Assembly (NCBI GenBank): GCA_021399445.1
Contig: JAJTUQ010000003.1
Span: 310,001-374,000, forward strand
Source: Xylogone sp. PMI_703
Lineage: Eukaryota > Ascomycota > Leotiomycetes
DNA length: 64,000 nucleotides
Direction: 5' to 3'
Shown here: piece by piece, positions 11,790 to 23,128 of the stretch
How positions within the stretch are numbered: position 1 is the stretch's first letter
How the letters are laid out: the number at the start of each line of letters is the position of its first letter
Made by a program: the position numbers and the translations under genes
Notes under the pieces: generated by a model
What the model was told of the DNA's origin: nothing
Databases searched by the model: none
What the model saw: the letters and a program-made list of their open reading frames with translations, nothing else

Positions 11790-13648
11790 ATGAAGAGATA
11801 CCAGCTGGCGTGTTTGATATACATCACCTTTGGTGGTGCTTTCTACGGCTATGACTTTGGTATGTATTTGGTGTCCACTATTCTTGTCTTGCTTCGGATG
11901 TAGCTGGACTCTTACTGACTTCCCTCAAATAGGCATTATCTCGTGTGTTTTGGGCTATCCGGAGTTTATTGCTTACTATGGTTTTAACAACAACACCATT
12001 GGAGCCTTTAACTCTTCATACTATGCGGCCTGTGCAGTTGGTACAGCCTTCAATGCGTATCTTCCAAACAGATTTGGTCGCCTATGGACCATCCGCATTG
12101 CTGTTCTGATATCTTTTGTTGGAATCGCTCTTCAAACAGCTGCAGTGAACTTCCCAATGATTCTCGTTGGTCGCATTATCGGAGGCGTTGCGACGGGAAT
12201 CATCTTTGGCATCTGCCCAGTATATGCTAGCGAAATATCTCCGCCGAATATCCGTGGGAGAGTTGGAGCACTGTTTGCGTGAGTCCATCTTCAAACACGG
12301 TTCTGATTCTGCGCTGAAGATATTGACCCTGAGAAAAGGCTGAACATTTCTTTGTCTAATTGTTTCACTACGTGGTTTGGACTAGGGATGTCTTTCGTTC
12401 GTGGCACTGCCGGATTCCGTGTCCTATATGGACTGCAATTAATCCCCGGAGTTTTAATGCTTGTAGGCTCGCTATGGATGCCCGAGTCACCAAGGTGGTT
12501 AGCCCTGGTGGACCGATATGATCAGTGTCTTGCTGTGTTGAAGAAAATACATGGGGACGACACATCCACAAGTGACTCCTTCTATGCCAGAGAATTTCAC
12601 CAAATCAAAGCACAGATCGAGTTGGAAAAGAGCGAGCGCCTTGGTATTTGGGACATTATAACAAAACCGTCTTATCGTAGACGGGTTCTGCTTATAATGG
12701 TGTTCTATTTCTTCCAACAGCAAGTCTCTTCTCATCTAATAATTTTAATTTGGTTGGCACGAGACTGATAGTAGTTTAGGGCTACTGGAATCCTTCCTCA
12801 AGTTACCTACCAAGTAAAAATATATCAGCTTCTCCATACTACGGAGATAATGTCTCTAGTTCTTGTGGGAGTCTGGGGTAGCGTCTCGACATTTGCCATC
12901 CTTAGCTTAGGGTTCTGGTTTGATAAAATTGGTCGACGCAATGCCTTGGTAAACCATTCCTAACAAGCCCCTGGATTTGAAAAACTGAGAAAAAGTCAAC
13001 ACTAACGTACCTGTAGTTTATCTCATACGCGATTATGATTCCCGCTTCAATCATTATTATTGCCCTCTGGGCGGCATTTGAGCATGGTGGAAATACCAAT
13101 CTTGGTCTGGCTAAAGGTGTCAACGTTGGAATCTTCCTCACCACCTACGGTTATGCCGCGGTAATGAATACTTTTGGCACCACGGTAAGCCACAATATAT
13201 CCTTGCGAGAACGGGCTTCACCAACTAACTCATTGGTTCCAGTACGGATCAGAAATTATGCCAACACAAATAAGGGCCATGGGAGTGGCGTGTGGCTTTA
13301 TTATTTTTAATGCCATGGGTGTTCTTATGACGCAGACGGCACCACTTGCTATTGATGCTATAACATGGAGATATTTCATCATCTGGCTAATCCTCGATTG
13401 TGTTTATGTAGTGATTGTATATTATTTTTATCCAGAGACTAAAGTGAGTGATGTCCCATTTTTTCTTTCCCGAGGTCTAATAATTGCAGAACAAATCGCT
13501 TGAAGAAATGGCAGAGCTTTTCGGTGATAAAGTCGCTGTATCGTGGGAGGAGATGGACAAATACGTTGACGGAGAACTCCAGTCACAGCCAAGCCCTCCA
13601 GAATTGACTGAGAAGATCACGACAGATCACATCGAGAAGAAAGTTTAA
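11790..13648 (+). CDS. MFS sugar porter family transporter
   Basis: Exons 11790-11859, 11933-12278, 12339-12719, 12780-12948, 13017-13184, 13243-13443 and 13490-13648 give 497 aa. The sugar-porter signatures are present: GYDFG in TM1, NRFGRLWTIR, GRIIGGVATGI with PVYASEISPPNIRG, MPESPRWL before the central loop, FDKIGRRNAL, and PETKNKSLEEM at the end of TM12. The protein is predicted to have 12 membrane helices and to act at the plasma membrane as a proton symporter or facilitator for a sugar, polyol, quinate or similar small molecule. The third intron has a GC donor (CA|GCAAGT), which is needed to keep the FFQQATGI motif in frame. Its promoter resembles that of SDR1, which suggests that it imports the cluster substrate. 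Confidence 0.92.
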
Positions 13649-14397
13649 AATACCAAGAGCTAGATATTCAAGAGTCGTGAAACGAGCTTTGAAGAGTCTG
13701 AAAGGAACCCTTGGTAACCTTCCTGTATCTTAGCGACACGGGAGACGAAATTCAGAACTAGTATTTTCTGACTTATTTGAATCCTTTACGTTAGGTCATC
13801 GTATGTGTGATCACGCGTGCATATCTTTTCATATTTAGTTATTTAATATTCTATAAGGTGCTATACACTTTCAGTAGCTTCTCAGCTTTAACCAAAACCG
13901 CTATTACACCTATCATTGGTGTGCAAAGTAGTAGTACCGCCTCTTTTGTAGTTGCTCTACGACGGGTAAATTTGTCACTAACTATTGAGTTGTCGTCACT
14001 TAGCTTAATAGACTATACTTAGTCTACATAGGCTATCGTATAATCTCATTATAAAGGCTCTCTAGCTAACCCCCTTATATTACGCTACATGGTACGTACG
14101 CACTATATAGTATTACACCAGTTTTCTAGCTCAAGAGCCTTTACAATAGGGTTACGGCATATTTCAACCTCTGCAGGGTTTCCCAAGAATTTGTGAGGGC
14201 CCATGATCCTCTTAATCTATAAATATACATTATTTTCCAACTGTAGCTAGTTTGGTTAAGTAGTTCAGCTCACGTCTTTTGGATGACCACCTATTCTGAT
14301 CGCTTGCGGTAATCTTGCAAGAGATGTAAATATGAGATTGAGCAAGGCTATCAAGCAACGGTCCTTTCCATCTAGTCTATGTGCAATGCGCTCGCTC
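13649..14397. other. Intergenic region between convergent genes
   Basis: No gene is seen. It should hold the terminators of the transporter and the ligase. A short frame at 13807-14022 looks like random AT-rich sequence. Confidence 0.5.
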
Positions 14398-17082
14398 TTA
14401 CAATTTAGACGCAGCATCACGTTGTCGATGGACACAATCCTCGATGTGATAGAATCTCTTGAACACCTCTAGTTTTCTCCTTTCTTCACTTGTGACCTTA
14501 ATCTTTGTTAAAGCCTCTTCGCCACTACACAAGATGGCCTTTATTTGTGTTTCGAGTTTCTTCCCATTGAAATTGTAAGGTATCTCTGCAACTTCAAATA
14601 TAAACGAAGGAACATGCCTCCGACTAAGGTCCGTTGTAATCTGATCCCGAATTTGCTTCTCTAGTACAGTATCCGGTATCATAGAATTAGTTGTTATGGT
14701 TGGTGCACATTTGATAAATAAAACGACGCGTTCTGCTGCGTCGGAATAAGGATGCTTGACTCGTTGCTGACCAACCACACAGGCATCCAATATGGAGGAG
14801 GCAAACTTGGGCAGAGAAAGGATATGATAAATTTCAGAGCTTCCAAACCGAATTCCAGAGGGATTGAGGACACCATCACTATGCATCCTGTCAGTTTTTC
14901 TAGGTGCTATGCAAAAGGCCAGGACGAACCTTCTTCCAAGGACACAGATTCCTCTAGTTTTAGGGTTGATCCGAATAAAATCACCATGGGTCCAGACATC
15001 TGTTTTATAAAAGTGTCAGTCTCAGCGCGCTTCACAAATACAATCAAACCAAGTTTAGTTTTCGGATTTTGACTCACTAGGGAATTTGGTGAAATACGTA
15101 TCGTGATACCGCCTTCGATTCGGATCATTCAGAAACATTACAGGCATATTTGGGAATGGCTTCCTGCAAACTAGTTCCCCACTTTCTCCTTCTGGCACTT
15201 CTATGCCGTCTGGTGAAAAAACAGCGATGTCCATACCCAGTGCCTTAACTGAGATTTCGCCTGGGTAGGATGGCATGGACCGTGTGCCGTGCATGAATGA
15301 ACCGCAGAGCTCAGTACCACCCGAAAAGCCTATCTGGCAAAGGGGACCGAATGCTTCGACGAGCCAGTTTGCAAGCGGGACAGTAAGGAGAGCACCGGTG
15401 GATAGTATGGTATGAAGGTATGGTGCGAAAGTCTCTATCATATTATTTAGGTCAGAAAGTGCTAAATGGCCTTAAGGGGGCATCATCTTATAGTACTTGG
15501 TTTGATATCGTTTTTCTGGAGCTCAGAATAGTATCGTGGTCCAGCACCGAAAGAGGTGACCCTAACGAGAGAACAGTTATCAGCTAATCTGCAGATCAAC
15601 AAGTCAAATACGACCCACTTATTGGCAAAAATTGCCCTCAAAAACCTTTCTGGTGTTGGATAAAATGGACTACCATCATATAATATCACCGCTGAACCAG
15701 CGAAGAGCGAACCGATTACTATATTCCACAAAGTCCATCCTATCTAAAAATAGTTAGCAAAGAAAATGAAATTTTAGTCTGAATACATACACCGGTAAAG
15801 TGGAAATAGATATCTCCTGGGCCAATGTTGTGATGCAAAATATGTTCTTTTACTCCATTGAGCACAAGGCCCTGGGGATATTGAGTAAACCGCATCCATG
15901 AATCAGTTAAGCAACACTTACTCCATGGGAATGGACAATTCCTTTAGGCGTCCCAGTGGTCCCAGAGGAAAACATGATAACAAAAGGCGTGTTGAACGGG
16001 ACCTGCTTGTACATAAGGTCGGCTCCGGTATCGCGACTGAGGAACTCATCGAATGAAATTCTGAAATTGTTGTTACTAAAGCGACTTTCTTTGTAGTTCT
16101 TGGATTTTACTCACGACTGCACTGATATTATGGGTGATCCTATCACAACCAACTCGCATTTTTCCTTACAGTTTAATGCAGTAAATATATTAACAATCTT
16201 GGTTGAAATGTCTATCGTTTTCCCGTTGTACTCGTATGTGGATTCTGCAAATAAAATCCGAGGACAGAATAGCCCAAGTCGATCATCAAGAGCCTACCCT
16301 TGAAGTTGGCTCTCTGTTATCGTTCCAAGACCAGATTTAGACTCACTTTGTCCCCAGTGTCCGTCGCAAACGACGTAAACATAGCACCAATCGCACCAGT
16401 TGCTAATAATAGGGCGAGTGATCTTACGCAATTGCTACCAATAACTATTCCAAAGTCATTTTATGTTCAATTATCAGCAGAATATGTGCATATACGGGCG
16501 ATAAGCTCTCCTTGTTTTGCTCCTGAAACTTTCAGAGCGTCGGCATACTGTCTCACAAGCTGCCGTAATTCCTGCCAAGAGTATATCTCTGGATCATATA
16601 GGTTTTTTTCTCCTATATTAATGATTGCGATTCCGTTTTGTTTTCGAGAGAGTATGTTTTCAGTAAAATTCATCATAGAATCCTCAAAAAACTGAGGGAA
16701 TTGATCAATAGGTATGCATTCGTCAACTGCCTAGCCTTGCCAATAAGCAAAAAAAAAAACCAGAAGCAAAAATCTTAGTCTAGATAATTACTTGGAGATA
16801 CCTTTGTTGGTTGAATAGAAGCAATGATACCTGTATAGTCCCAGAGTGTTTTCCAGAAGTCATCCAATCGCGTTATGGAGAACCGGTGAAGATCGGCATA
16901 GTTCACTTAAAGATGAATGTTATTAGTCTTTCTCTTAGGTATATGTCAAAGTTTCAAAATTCCACTCGATATTTGGACCACATACTTATGGGAACCTTGA
17001 ATTTCCTACTCACGTAGTCTCTGAAGTCATCTAAAGCAGTCTGCAGACTAGGAGCGGGCACATATGCAGCAATGGGAGCCAT
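14398..17082 (-). CDS. Acetoacetyl-CoA synthetase-type acyl-CoA ligase
   Basis: Twelve exons: 17082-16986, 16905-16802, 16730-16496, 16444-16347, 16293-16115, 16075-15922, 15871-15793, 15739-15619, 15561-15497, 15434-15078, 14999-14930 and 14887-14398. They give 682 aa, the usual size for this family. Visible motifs are the ACAS N-terminal DFWKTLWDYTG, the AMP-binding P-loop FSSGTTGTPKG followed by IVHSHG, GWTLWNIVIGSLF, GFSGGTELCGSF, and the C-terminal SDGVLNPSGIRFGSSEIY. The enzyme activates a beta-keto or other short acid with ATP and CoA. In this cluster it would capture the acid released after BVMO and hydrolase action. The substrate need not be acetoacetate. A start at the ATG 17082 gives a slightly short N-terminus. 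The promoter has the cluster motif 334 bp upstream. Confidence 0.92.
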
Positions 17083-18820
17083 GGCGAAAATGGCATAAAG
17101 GAACCTAAAGAGTATGACAGAGACAGTGATGTTTTAATGTCAAACGCCGTAACATAAATACGAATATTTGACTTAATCAGTGATCTAGAAATGTGGGATT
17201 CTTTAATCTACTGAAAAAGCAGTTGGTTGTTGGCGCCCGGTCTAGATCTATCGAATCTTTCCCATGAAAATGAAATTATAGCTCGAACAATTTCGCTGAC
17301 AATTCCACCTTCTAGCGATAGCTCCGAAACTAGCAGTTGTCTCTAAACAGGTAATCCGTCATATGATGCATGTGCTCACTCATTTTCCGATCTTTTTCCC
17401 AAGTTTGTAGAAACGAACACGGCGTCTTGGCGTGAAGTACCGTTCTTTCAAAGGCAACGTTTGAAACGCAGTAATCGCCAAAAATGCAACATCGGACTAG
17501 CTAAGTACCCATGAGAATGAACATTGCTTAGTAGGAGATAGATACTTCAATCTTGTTTATAGGAGATATCTTGTCGTGCTACCATAGAGAGGTACCTCAG
17601 CTAGGACTCCGGTTAGCCCCTGGATTCAGATCCAGAGACCTACATATCCGCTGAGCTCAAGCCCAGCAACACGCGATCGAGAGGATATTTTGTACAGTAT
17701 GTATGTAATGCTTAGCTCTATTGGGTAATTGGTTTTTAGAATGGACAAGAGATTTCAGCTGTACTGTACCAGTAGAAGTTGACCAAGCTAATCGAAAATC
17801 GGCATATTTACACAAATACACTACTGAAAAGCGTATTCACTTTGGACAGTCATAAACCCGCATGGATAAGTAGGCGAGATACCATTTACCCGTGAGTAAC
17901 TGTCATAGAGATGGGTTTGTACAGGGGGTTATTGAAGAATTGAAGAAAACTGAGGGAGAAATGAAGCTCGAACTAGTATGAATTGGTCTGTATAAGAAGA
18001 GACACGAGGAGTGAGCTAAGGGAAGACACACATCACATGAGATATTTTCTGTCTTTGATAATATATAGAAAATCCCCATAGCAGGGTGATATACGCCAGC
18101 TAGGACAGGGTCGATGGTTTGTTGTAGTGTACACGCTAATATCCTCACAATTGGGGCAAAACACGGAGTAGTCACTGAAGCAACGAGAAACAAAGCAGGC
18201 GCCTTAAATACCTAGAATTATTTTGGAACACCTCCTCGCACCCCTGGGCACAATAGCGCAGCTCAACCATGGAGAAAACCTCTTCGCTGCTGACGTTCTA
18301 TCTCAATGAAGAAGAAAGTAAAAAGTCCCAATGCCTATTAAGTGTGCCCAATTATTTGTGTCCATACTAGCGGTTCATGGTCAGACCAGTCATAATTTGC
18401 GTAAACCAAGCTTAATATCATGCCTAGTTAATGATAGTTTGACTTCGATCTATTTTCTGGTAGCAATCAAATGTTACCGAAGATCTTTACAGTATGGTGG
18501 TTACTATTCTAGCAGGGACGCTAAGGAGGATCGGGAGGGCAATTGCTTTATAGGTAGTATGCAAGAGCTCGAAGCGCTCTGTAGTATCATCGCTCCTATC
18601 ATTCCACATCAAATACGTCATAATTTAAATCTTATAGGTCATAATAGTGGTCCACAGTTTATTGTACTGTCATTCGCAGATAACTTGTAAGAATAAACTA
18701 ATAGTAGCCGTTCGCCAACATCAGTGCCAGTAAACATGAAATAGACCAGTTTCAAAACCGACAGGCCTTCTCGCTGCTGTAGATATTTATACAGTTTGTA
18801 TGGACTCTATTCGTACCTGA
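17083..18820. other. Long intergenic region
   Basis: No gene is supported. Frames at 17903-18193 (-) and 18331-18690 (+) lack recognisable domains and conserved motifs. The cluster motif lies at 17416-17430. BVMO2 ends at 18821. The region 17560-17690 has several short inverted segments but does not fold as a tRNA by eye. Confidence 0.5.
17416..17430 (-). promoter_or_regulatory. Cluster motif AACACGGCGTCTTGG (ligase promoter)
   Basis: A 15-bp exact match to the copy at 23607-23621. Read toward the ligase it is CCAAGACGCCGTGTT, 334 bp before the ATG. The flanks also resemble those at 23607 (TTTCCCA upstream, a TTTGAAAC / CTTGAAAT segment downstream). Confidence 0.55.
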
Positions 18821-21048
18821 TTACTTTGTGTCTGAGATACGCTGAGAAGGGATCAATGCACCTGGGCTGGTTACTGTGCCAAGGTAATACGACAAGTCAC
18901 CACCATTGTACTCACGTATTGTGAATCCGTTACCCAGATATCCAAAACGATTTCCGCTATGGTAACTAATATCATAGTCTTCATAACGAGGCTCGGATAG
19001 CAGGTCAAAGTAGAGAAGCCGAGACCCTGGCCAGATAGATAATGGGCCGTCCGACCTTCCTTGCTTAAACCAACTCCGGCAGTTGGATGACCATGCAGTG
19101 CGCTGGAGGTACAGATCAGCGTGATCGACAAAGTCTTGACAGACATCTTTCCGTGGCGCCATAGCCTTTATATCTTGTGTTTGGATCCTTTTGATGAGGC
19201 GGATGAAATGGTGCATAAGATGCTCAATGATGGGTATGAATGAGCCATGCCCTAGAGGACCATACGCTCCGGTTACAGTCCAGTAGTTCGGAACTGCAGA
19301 GTTAGTTCCGGTCCGGCAGAAGCATGCAAACTAGCTTAGGAAACTGACTTACTTTCAGGTACTCCAATTGATATATAAGAAATGGGTTTATCTTTTTGGA
19401 TTTCTTGGATATTTTTACCACGTGCTATTACGGGAAATCTAGGTATCCAAGATGTATCAAACCTAACACTATCGTGTGAGAGCTATCATAAAATCCAGTC
19501 AGCAGTGCACTTACCCTGTTGCACAAATTATAACATCAACCTCATGTTCTTGACCTTCGTCATCTATGAAGCCCTTTGGGGTTATTCTCCGCATCTCTTT
19601 TGCGAAAGTTGTGACGTTTGGAAGAGTTAAAGCTTCTAGGAAGCCATTTCCAGGCTGTGGCAATGAGTGAATGACTTGATATGTAGCGCGGTGTACTTAC
19701 GGTAGGTCGTCTGCAACCAACTCCAAAGTCTGTTGGAATGATCATTTTGATCAGATCTTCCCGACCTTGGAGTTTCTGCTGCATTTGATTTGTTGAAAAC
19801 TAGATCTATTAGTCCCATGCTTTAGCATACAATAAAGACGAGATCCTTTCACCTCTTTTGCCTCTAATGCCTCTGGAGTCCCATTGAGAATGAATTTAAA
19901 TCTTTGGTTCAGTTCATCTTCAATATTTTTGATATATGTAACATATTCGGGAAGATTTTCTGCAAATTTTTGCTGTTGTTCTTCTGTGTCTAATCCAGCC
20001 AGTACCTTTAGCGTGATTCTTGTGATTGACAAACAGAATGGCTATCATACACTTAAAGTTTTCGCCATTCAACCCTGCATATTTCTGGGCGAACCCGGAT
20101 GTAATCCAAGTTGGAGATCTCACCCAAGTGTAGAGCTTCCGGACCTTCGACGCAATATTTGCCGTCACCTGGATACCGCTGCTGCCTACACCGACCACAG
20201 CAACTCGTTTACCATCCAAGATAGTGTCAGCAGGATAATTTGCGGTGTGGCATAGGGTGCCTTGGAAGTCATGGATCCCTTCAATCGCGGGCCACTTCCA
20301 ATTACTGATGTCAAATTAGCGATTCTATATCATAGCAAGAACTGAGGGGTATTCACTTCAGTACACCTCCACCATTGATGAGCACTTCAGCTTTATCAAT
20401 GAAGACTAATCCAGAAATAAGGTTTTTTACTTCTATGTGCCAAAGACCCTCACTTTCATTCCAGTCGGCTCCGATTATCTCGTGGTTAAGCTTTATATAC
20501 TTTCTTAGTCCGAAGGTCTCAACGACGTCTTTGAAGTAGCTCCATATTTCTTCCGAGTAGGAGTAAAAATGCGACCAGTTGGGGTTTCGAGCCCAAGTGA
20601 ACTATGATATCCGTGAGTGTCTGAGTAAACCTTTCCCAAAAAAAATACGTGTGGAAGTACTTGATAATTGACTGAAGGGATGTCACATGCGCATCCAGGA
20701 TACCTAAGAAACTTAATATTTTAGCTAAATATTTCCTTACACATTAGAACACGGAATGCACAACCTGTTCTCTAACCAAGTACCTCCAATATCGGAATTT
20801 TTGTCATAACAAACGAAATTGACGTTATTCAAGGATTCAGAGGCGAATTTAGAGAAACAGATTCCCGAAGCTCCCGCACCGACATGAATAACGCGAATTG
20901 GCCGCTCCGTGCCAGATAGCTGCTCTTTGATACGATAGCCGTTCTGGTTTTCTCTGGGCCATCCATACTTGTCTGGGAGAGCTTCAAGTTCGGAATTGAT
21001 CTCAGCAGCGATCGGCGAGAACTTAGAATCGTTAGGCGACACGGGCAT
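18821..21048 (-). CDS. Baeyer-Villiger-type flavin monooxygenase 2
   Basis: Nine exons: 21048-20765, 20703-20661, 20601-20357, 20304-20051, 19989-19853, 19799-19701, 19654-19515, 19462-19353 and 19293-18821. They give 594 aa. Visible motifs are the FAD motif GAGASG, GGTWLENRYPGCACDIPS, NPNWSHFY, and the fingerprint as FQGTLCHTANYP (Tyr where the consensus has Trp). The NADPH motif VGVGSSGIQ, RSPTWI, FGVGCRRPTPGNGFLEAL, ICATGFD, GPLGHGS and NRFGYLGNGFTIRE follow. It is a paralog of BVMO1 with nearly the same length but five fewer introns. The frames joined at Y|TEE share intron position and phase. The product is an ester or lactone from a ketone, and the two copies may act in series or on different ketones. 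The promoter has the motif at 21391-21403. Confidence 0.92.
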
Positions 21049-21390
21049 CCTGTCAGATATTTGCGGTTCAATTACAAAAGTAAGGTTGGTCTTTTTTATC
21101 CAGCTCCAATAAATAGCGAAGTATAGATAATGTAATGGTGTATAACGGGTGATTAGCTTATACGGCTATTCCTGAGCAGAGTTGTAGGGCAGCGTCCATA
21201 AAGTTGGGAAGATATTGGGAAACGGGTAGCCTACAGCCTATGGACCGCAGCAGTCCCCTGAAGCCGCCATATCTAGCCGACTACCACCATAGCGCAAGGC
21301 TAAAAAGCCGATAAAAAACATGGATTATCAAATAGTTAACTATATTTGATAGCTAAAATTGTCTTACTGGATAGGTTGATGGGGTATACT

Positions 21391-21403
21391 AATACGGCGT
21401 CTT
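21391..21403 (-). promoter_or_regulatory. Cluster motif AATACGGCGTCTT (BVMO2 promoter)
   Basis: Read toward BVMO2 it is AAGACGCCGTATT, 343 bp before the ATG. It differs from the ligase and SDR2 copies at one core-flank base. Confidence 0.5.
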
Positions 21404-21691
21404 CAGGTAAAACCATATTGCCAAGACACCATGAAATGGACGAATACGACACGCTCACGTCCCACGTATTTTTCACTTGTGAACAATAACCACCGGCTAT
21501 TTCCGCTGGGGAATATGCAGCTCACTCTGCTCCGACTACTATTCTAGATCTCTCTAACTCTTTCTCATTTGACGCCTGTTCCTTCAAGCTCATACGCTAT
21601 GTAGCCTTATCCTCACTATCTAGCGAATCACATTTCCTAATGCAACTTCACTTGAGTATAACTCGACCAATTGGGTTGAGATGTTCAGTAA

Positions 21692-21706
21692 CCAAGTCGC
21701 CTTCTT
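21692..21706 (+). promoter_or_regulatory. Cluster motif CCAAGTCGCCTTCTT (SDR1 promoter)
   Basis: Identical to 11209-11223 and at nearly the same distance from its start codon (559 versus 567 bp). The preceding CGACCAATTGGGTTGAGAT is also shared apart from one base. Confidence 0.5.
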
Positions 21707-22013
21707 GCTTTGGTAGTGTAGAAAGAAGCTCCCCAACTACCCAACGAAAAAAAGAGCAAAGGAAATGGGCAGTGTAGAGAGAATTTGAAAGTTAAGTTAG
21801 CATGTCTTATTAACGAATTGGATTATTGCTGGGTTGTAAATCAGCAACCTCACAATGATCGCATTTTTAACGTGTGCCACAATCTAGTCAAAGCGCACTC
21901 TTTCATTCACTGGAATTTTGCCCCAGAGCTTACTGTATACCCCCTAGATAAAACCAGGAAGGCCCGGTAAGCTTAAGGCATCGCGTATGTCTTTTCTGTT
22001 TCGACTAGCGCTC

Positions 22014-22025
22014 AGAAGGCGACTC
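22014..22025 (-). promoter_or_regulatory. Inverted cluster motif AGAAGGCGACTC
   Basis: The counterpart of 11627-11638. Both are followed by a similar GAGCTGCC(T/C)AGA segment, and both face the forward copy upstream. Confidence 0.45.
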
Positions 22026-22264
22026 AGCTTGAGCTGCCCAGAGCGCTATTCCTCCTGTATAACGCGAGGTAAACTTACCAAGACCAGCAAAATGTGCATT
22101 ACTCCGTCAGAAAGAGATCGGCTAAAATGACAGATAAATAAACACATTCACCTTTATCAACCTAATTTCGTGTACAATCCTTTCACCGCCAGTGACCACA
22201 ATATTACGCTCTACCAAGTTGCGGCCGTGTTCAACAATCCTGCCGCTTACTCGTGGTAGTTAGT

Positions 22265-23128
22265 ATGGTTCTTACGTGGCTCATCACAGGTTGCTCTTCG
22301 GGGCTTGGACTTGCACTTGTAAGATGCATCCTTGAACAAGGGCACAATGTCATTGCCACGTCGCGGAATCCCAGCCAAACTCCAGACCTTGTGAAAGAAA
22401 TTACGTCTAGATCAAATGGCCGCTGGTTTATGTTGGATGTTTCTTCCTCCAAAGCGGAAATTGAAACTATAATTCAGCAAGTATGGAAGGAATTCGGAGG
22501 CATCGATGTCCTTGTCAATAACGCTGCACATAGTATTCTTGGTGTTGCAGAGGATATCCCTGAAGAAGACGCAAAGAAACAGTTCGAAGTTAACTTTTGG
22601 GGTTTAATTCGCACAACGCAGGCCATCCTTCCAATGATGAGGTTCTGCAAGTCAGGAACAATCGTCAACATATCCAGCATTGCAGGAATTGATCCTTTAC
22701 CCCTGTGTTCGATCTATGCAGCCAGTAAATTTGCAGTTGAAGCTTGGTCAGAGGCTTTATATAAGGAACTTCAGCCGCTGGGTTTACAGGTGCTTATTGT
22801 TGAGCCAGGCATGCTCCGAACCAACTTCCTAAGCGCTAAGGCTTCACCAGTAGTGATACCGAGTGCAGCGTACCAAAATTATTCAATACAGGAAGTCCTT
22901 GACAAATTTCAAGCCACCCATGGTGCCCAACCAGGAGATCCAAAGAAAGCTGCAAAGAGAATTTTTGAAGTTGTTGTCGACGCTGGAATGGGAATGGGTA
23001 TGAAGAATGAGTTAAGGCTAGTCCTAGGGCCTGATGCCTTTTTAAGAGCGACTGAGAACATCAAGGCTCGACAAGCAAACTTGGACGCAGTGAAGACTAT
23101 AGCTTTCAGTACAAATTTAGAAGGATGA
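22265..23128 (+). CDS. Short-chain dehydrogenase/reductase 1 (classical SDR)
   Basis: A single exon of 287 aa from the ATG at 22265. It shows the cofactor motif TGCSSGLG, DVSS for the adenine pocket, VNNAAHS, the catalytic Ser in NISSIAG, YAASK (YxxxK) and VEPGMLRTNF. The extended C-terminus is typical of retinol/17-beta-hydroxysteroid-dehydrogenase-like fungal SDRs. It interconverts an alcohol and a ketone with NAD(P)H in the cytosol. It could supply the ketone for a BVMO or oxidise the alcohol freed by the hydrolase. Its promoter is related to that of the sugar-porter gene, which suggests shared induction. Confidence 0.92.
   Translation: MVLTWLITGCSSGLGLALVRCILEQGHNVIATSRNPSQTPDLVKEITSRSNGRWFMLDVSSSKAEIETIIQQVWKEFGGIDVLVNNAAHSILGVAEDIPEEDAKKQFEVNFWGLIRTTQAILPMMRFCKSGTIVNISSIAGIDPLPLCSIYAASKFAVEAWSEALYKELQPLGLQVLIVEPGMLRTNFLSAKASPVVIPSAAYQNYSIQEVLDKFQATHGAQPGDPKKAAKRIFEVVVDAGMGMGMKNELRLVLGPDAFLRATENIKARQANLDAVKTIAFSTNLEG

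Larger units (their letters stand above)
21049..22264. other. Divergent promoter region of BVMO2 and SDR1
   Basis: No gene is seen. The left part carries the BVMO2 motif (21391-21403). The stretch of about 21640-22040 is homologous to the transporter promoter, with motif copies in both orientations. Confidence 0.6.

Noticed and set aside
17560..17690. A possible tRNA-like or structured RNA segment.
   Set aside because: No cloverleaf with conserved T-loop and A/B boxes could be drawn.
17903..18690. Frames of 96 (-) and 119 (+) codons in the gap before BVMO2.
   Set aside because: No domain, no motif, and low-quality composition. Likely chance frames.
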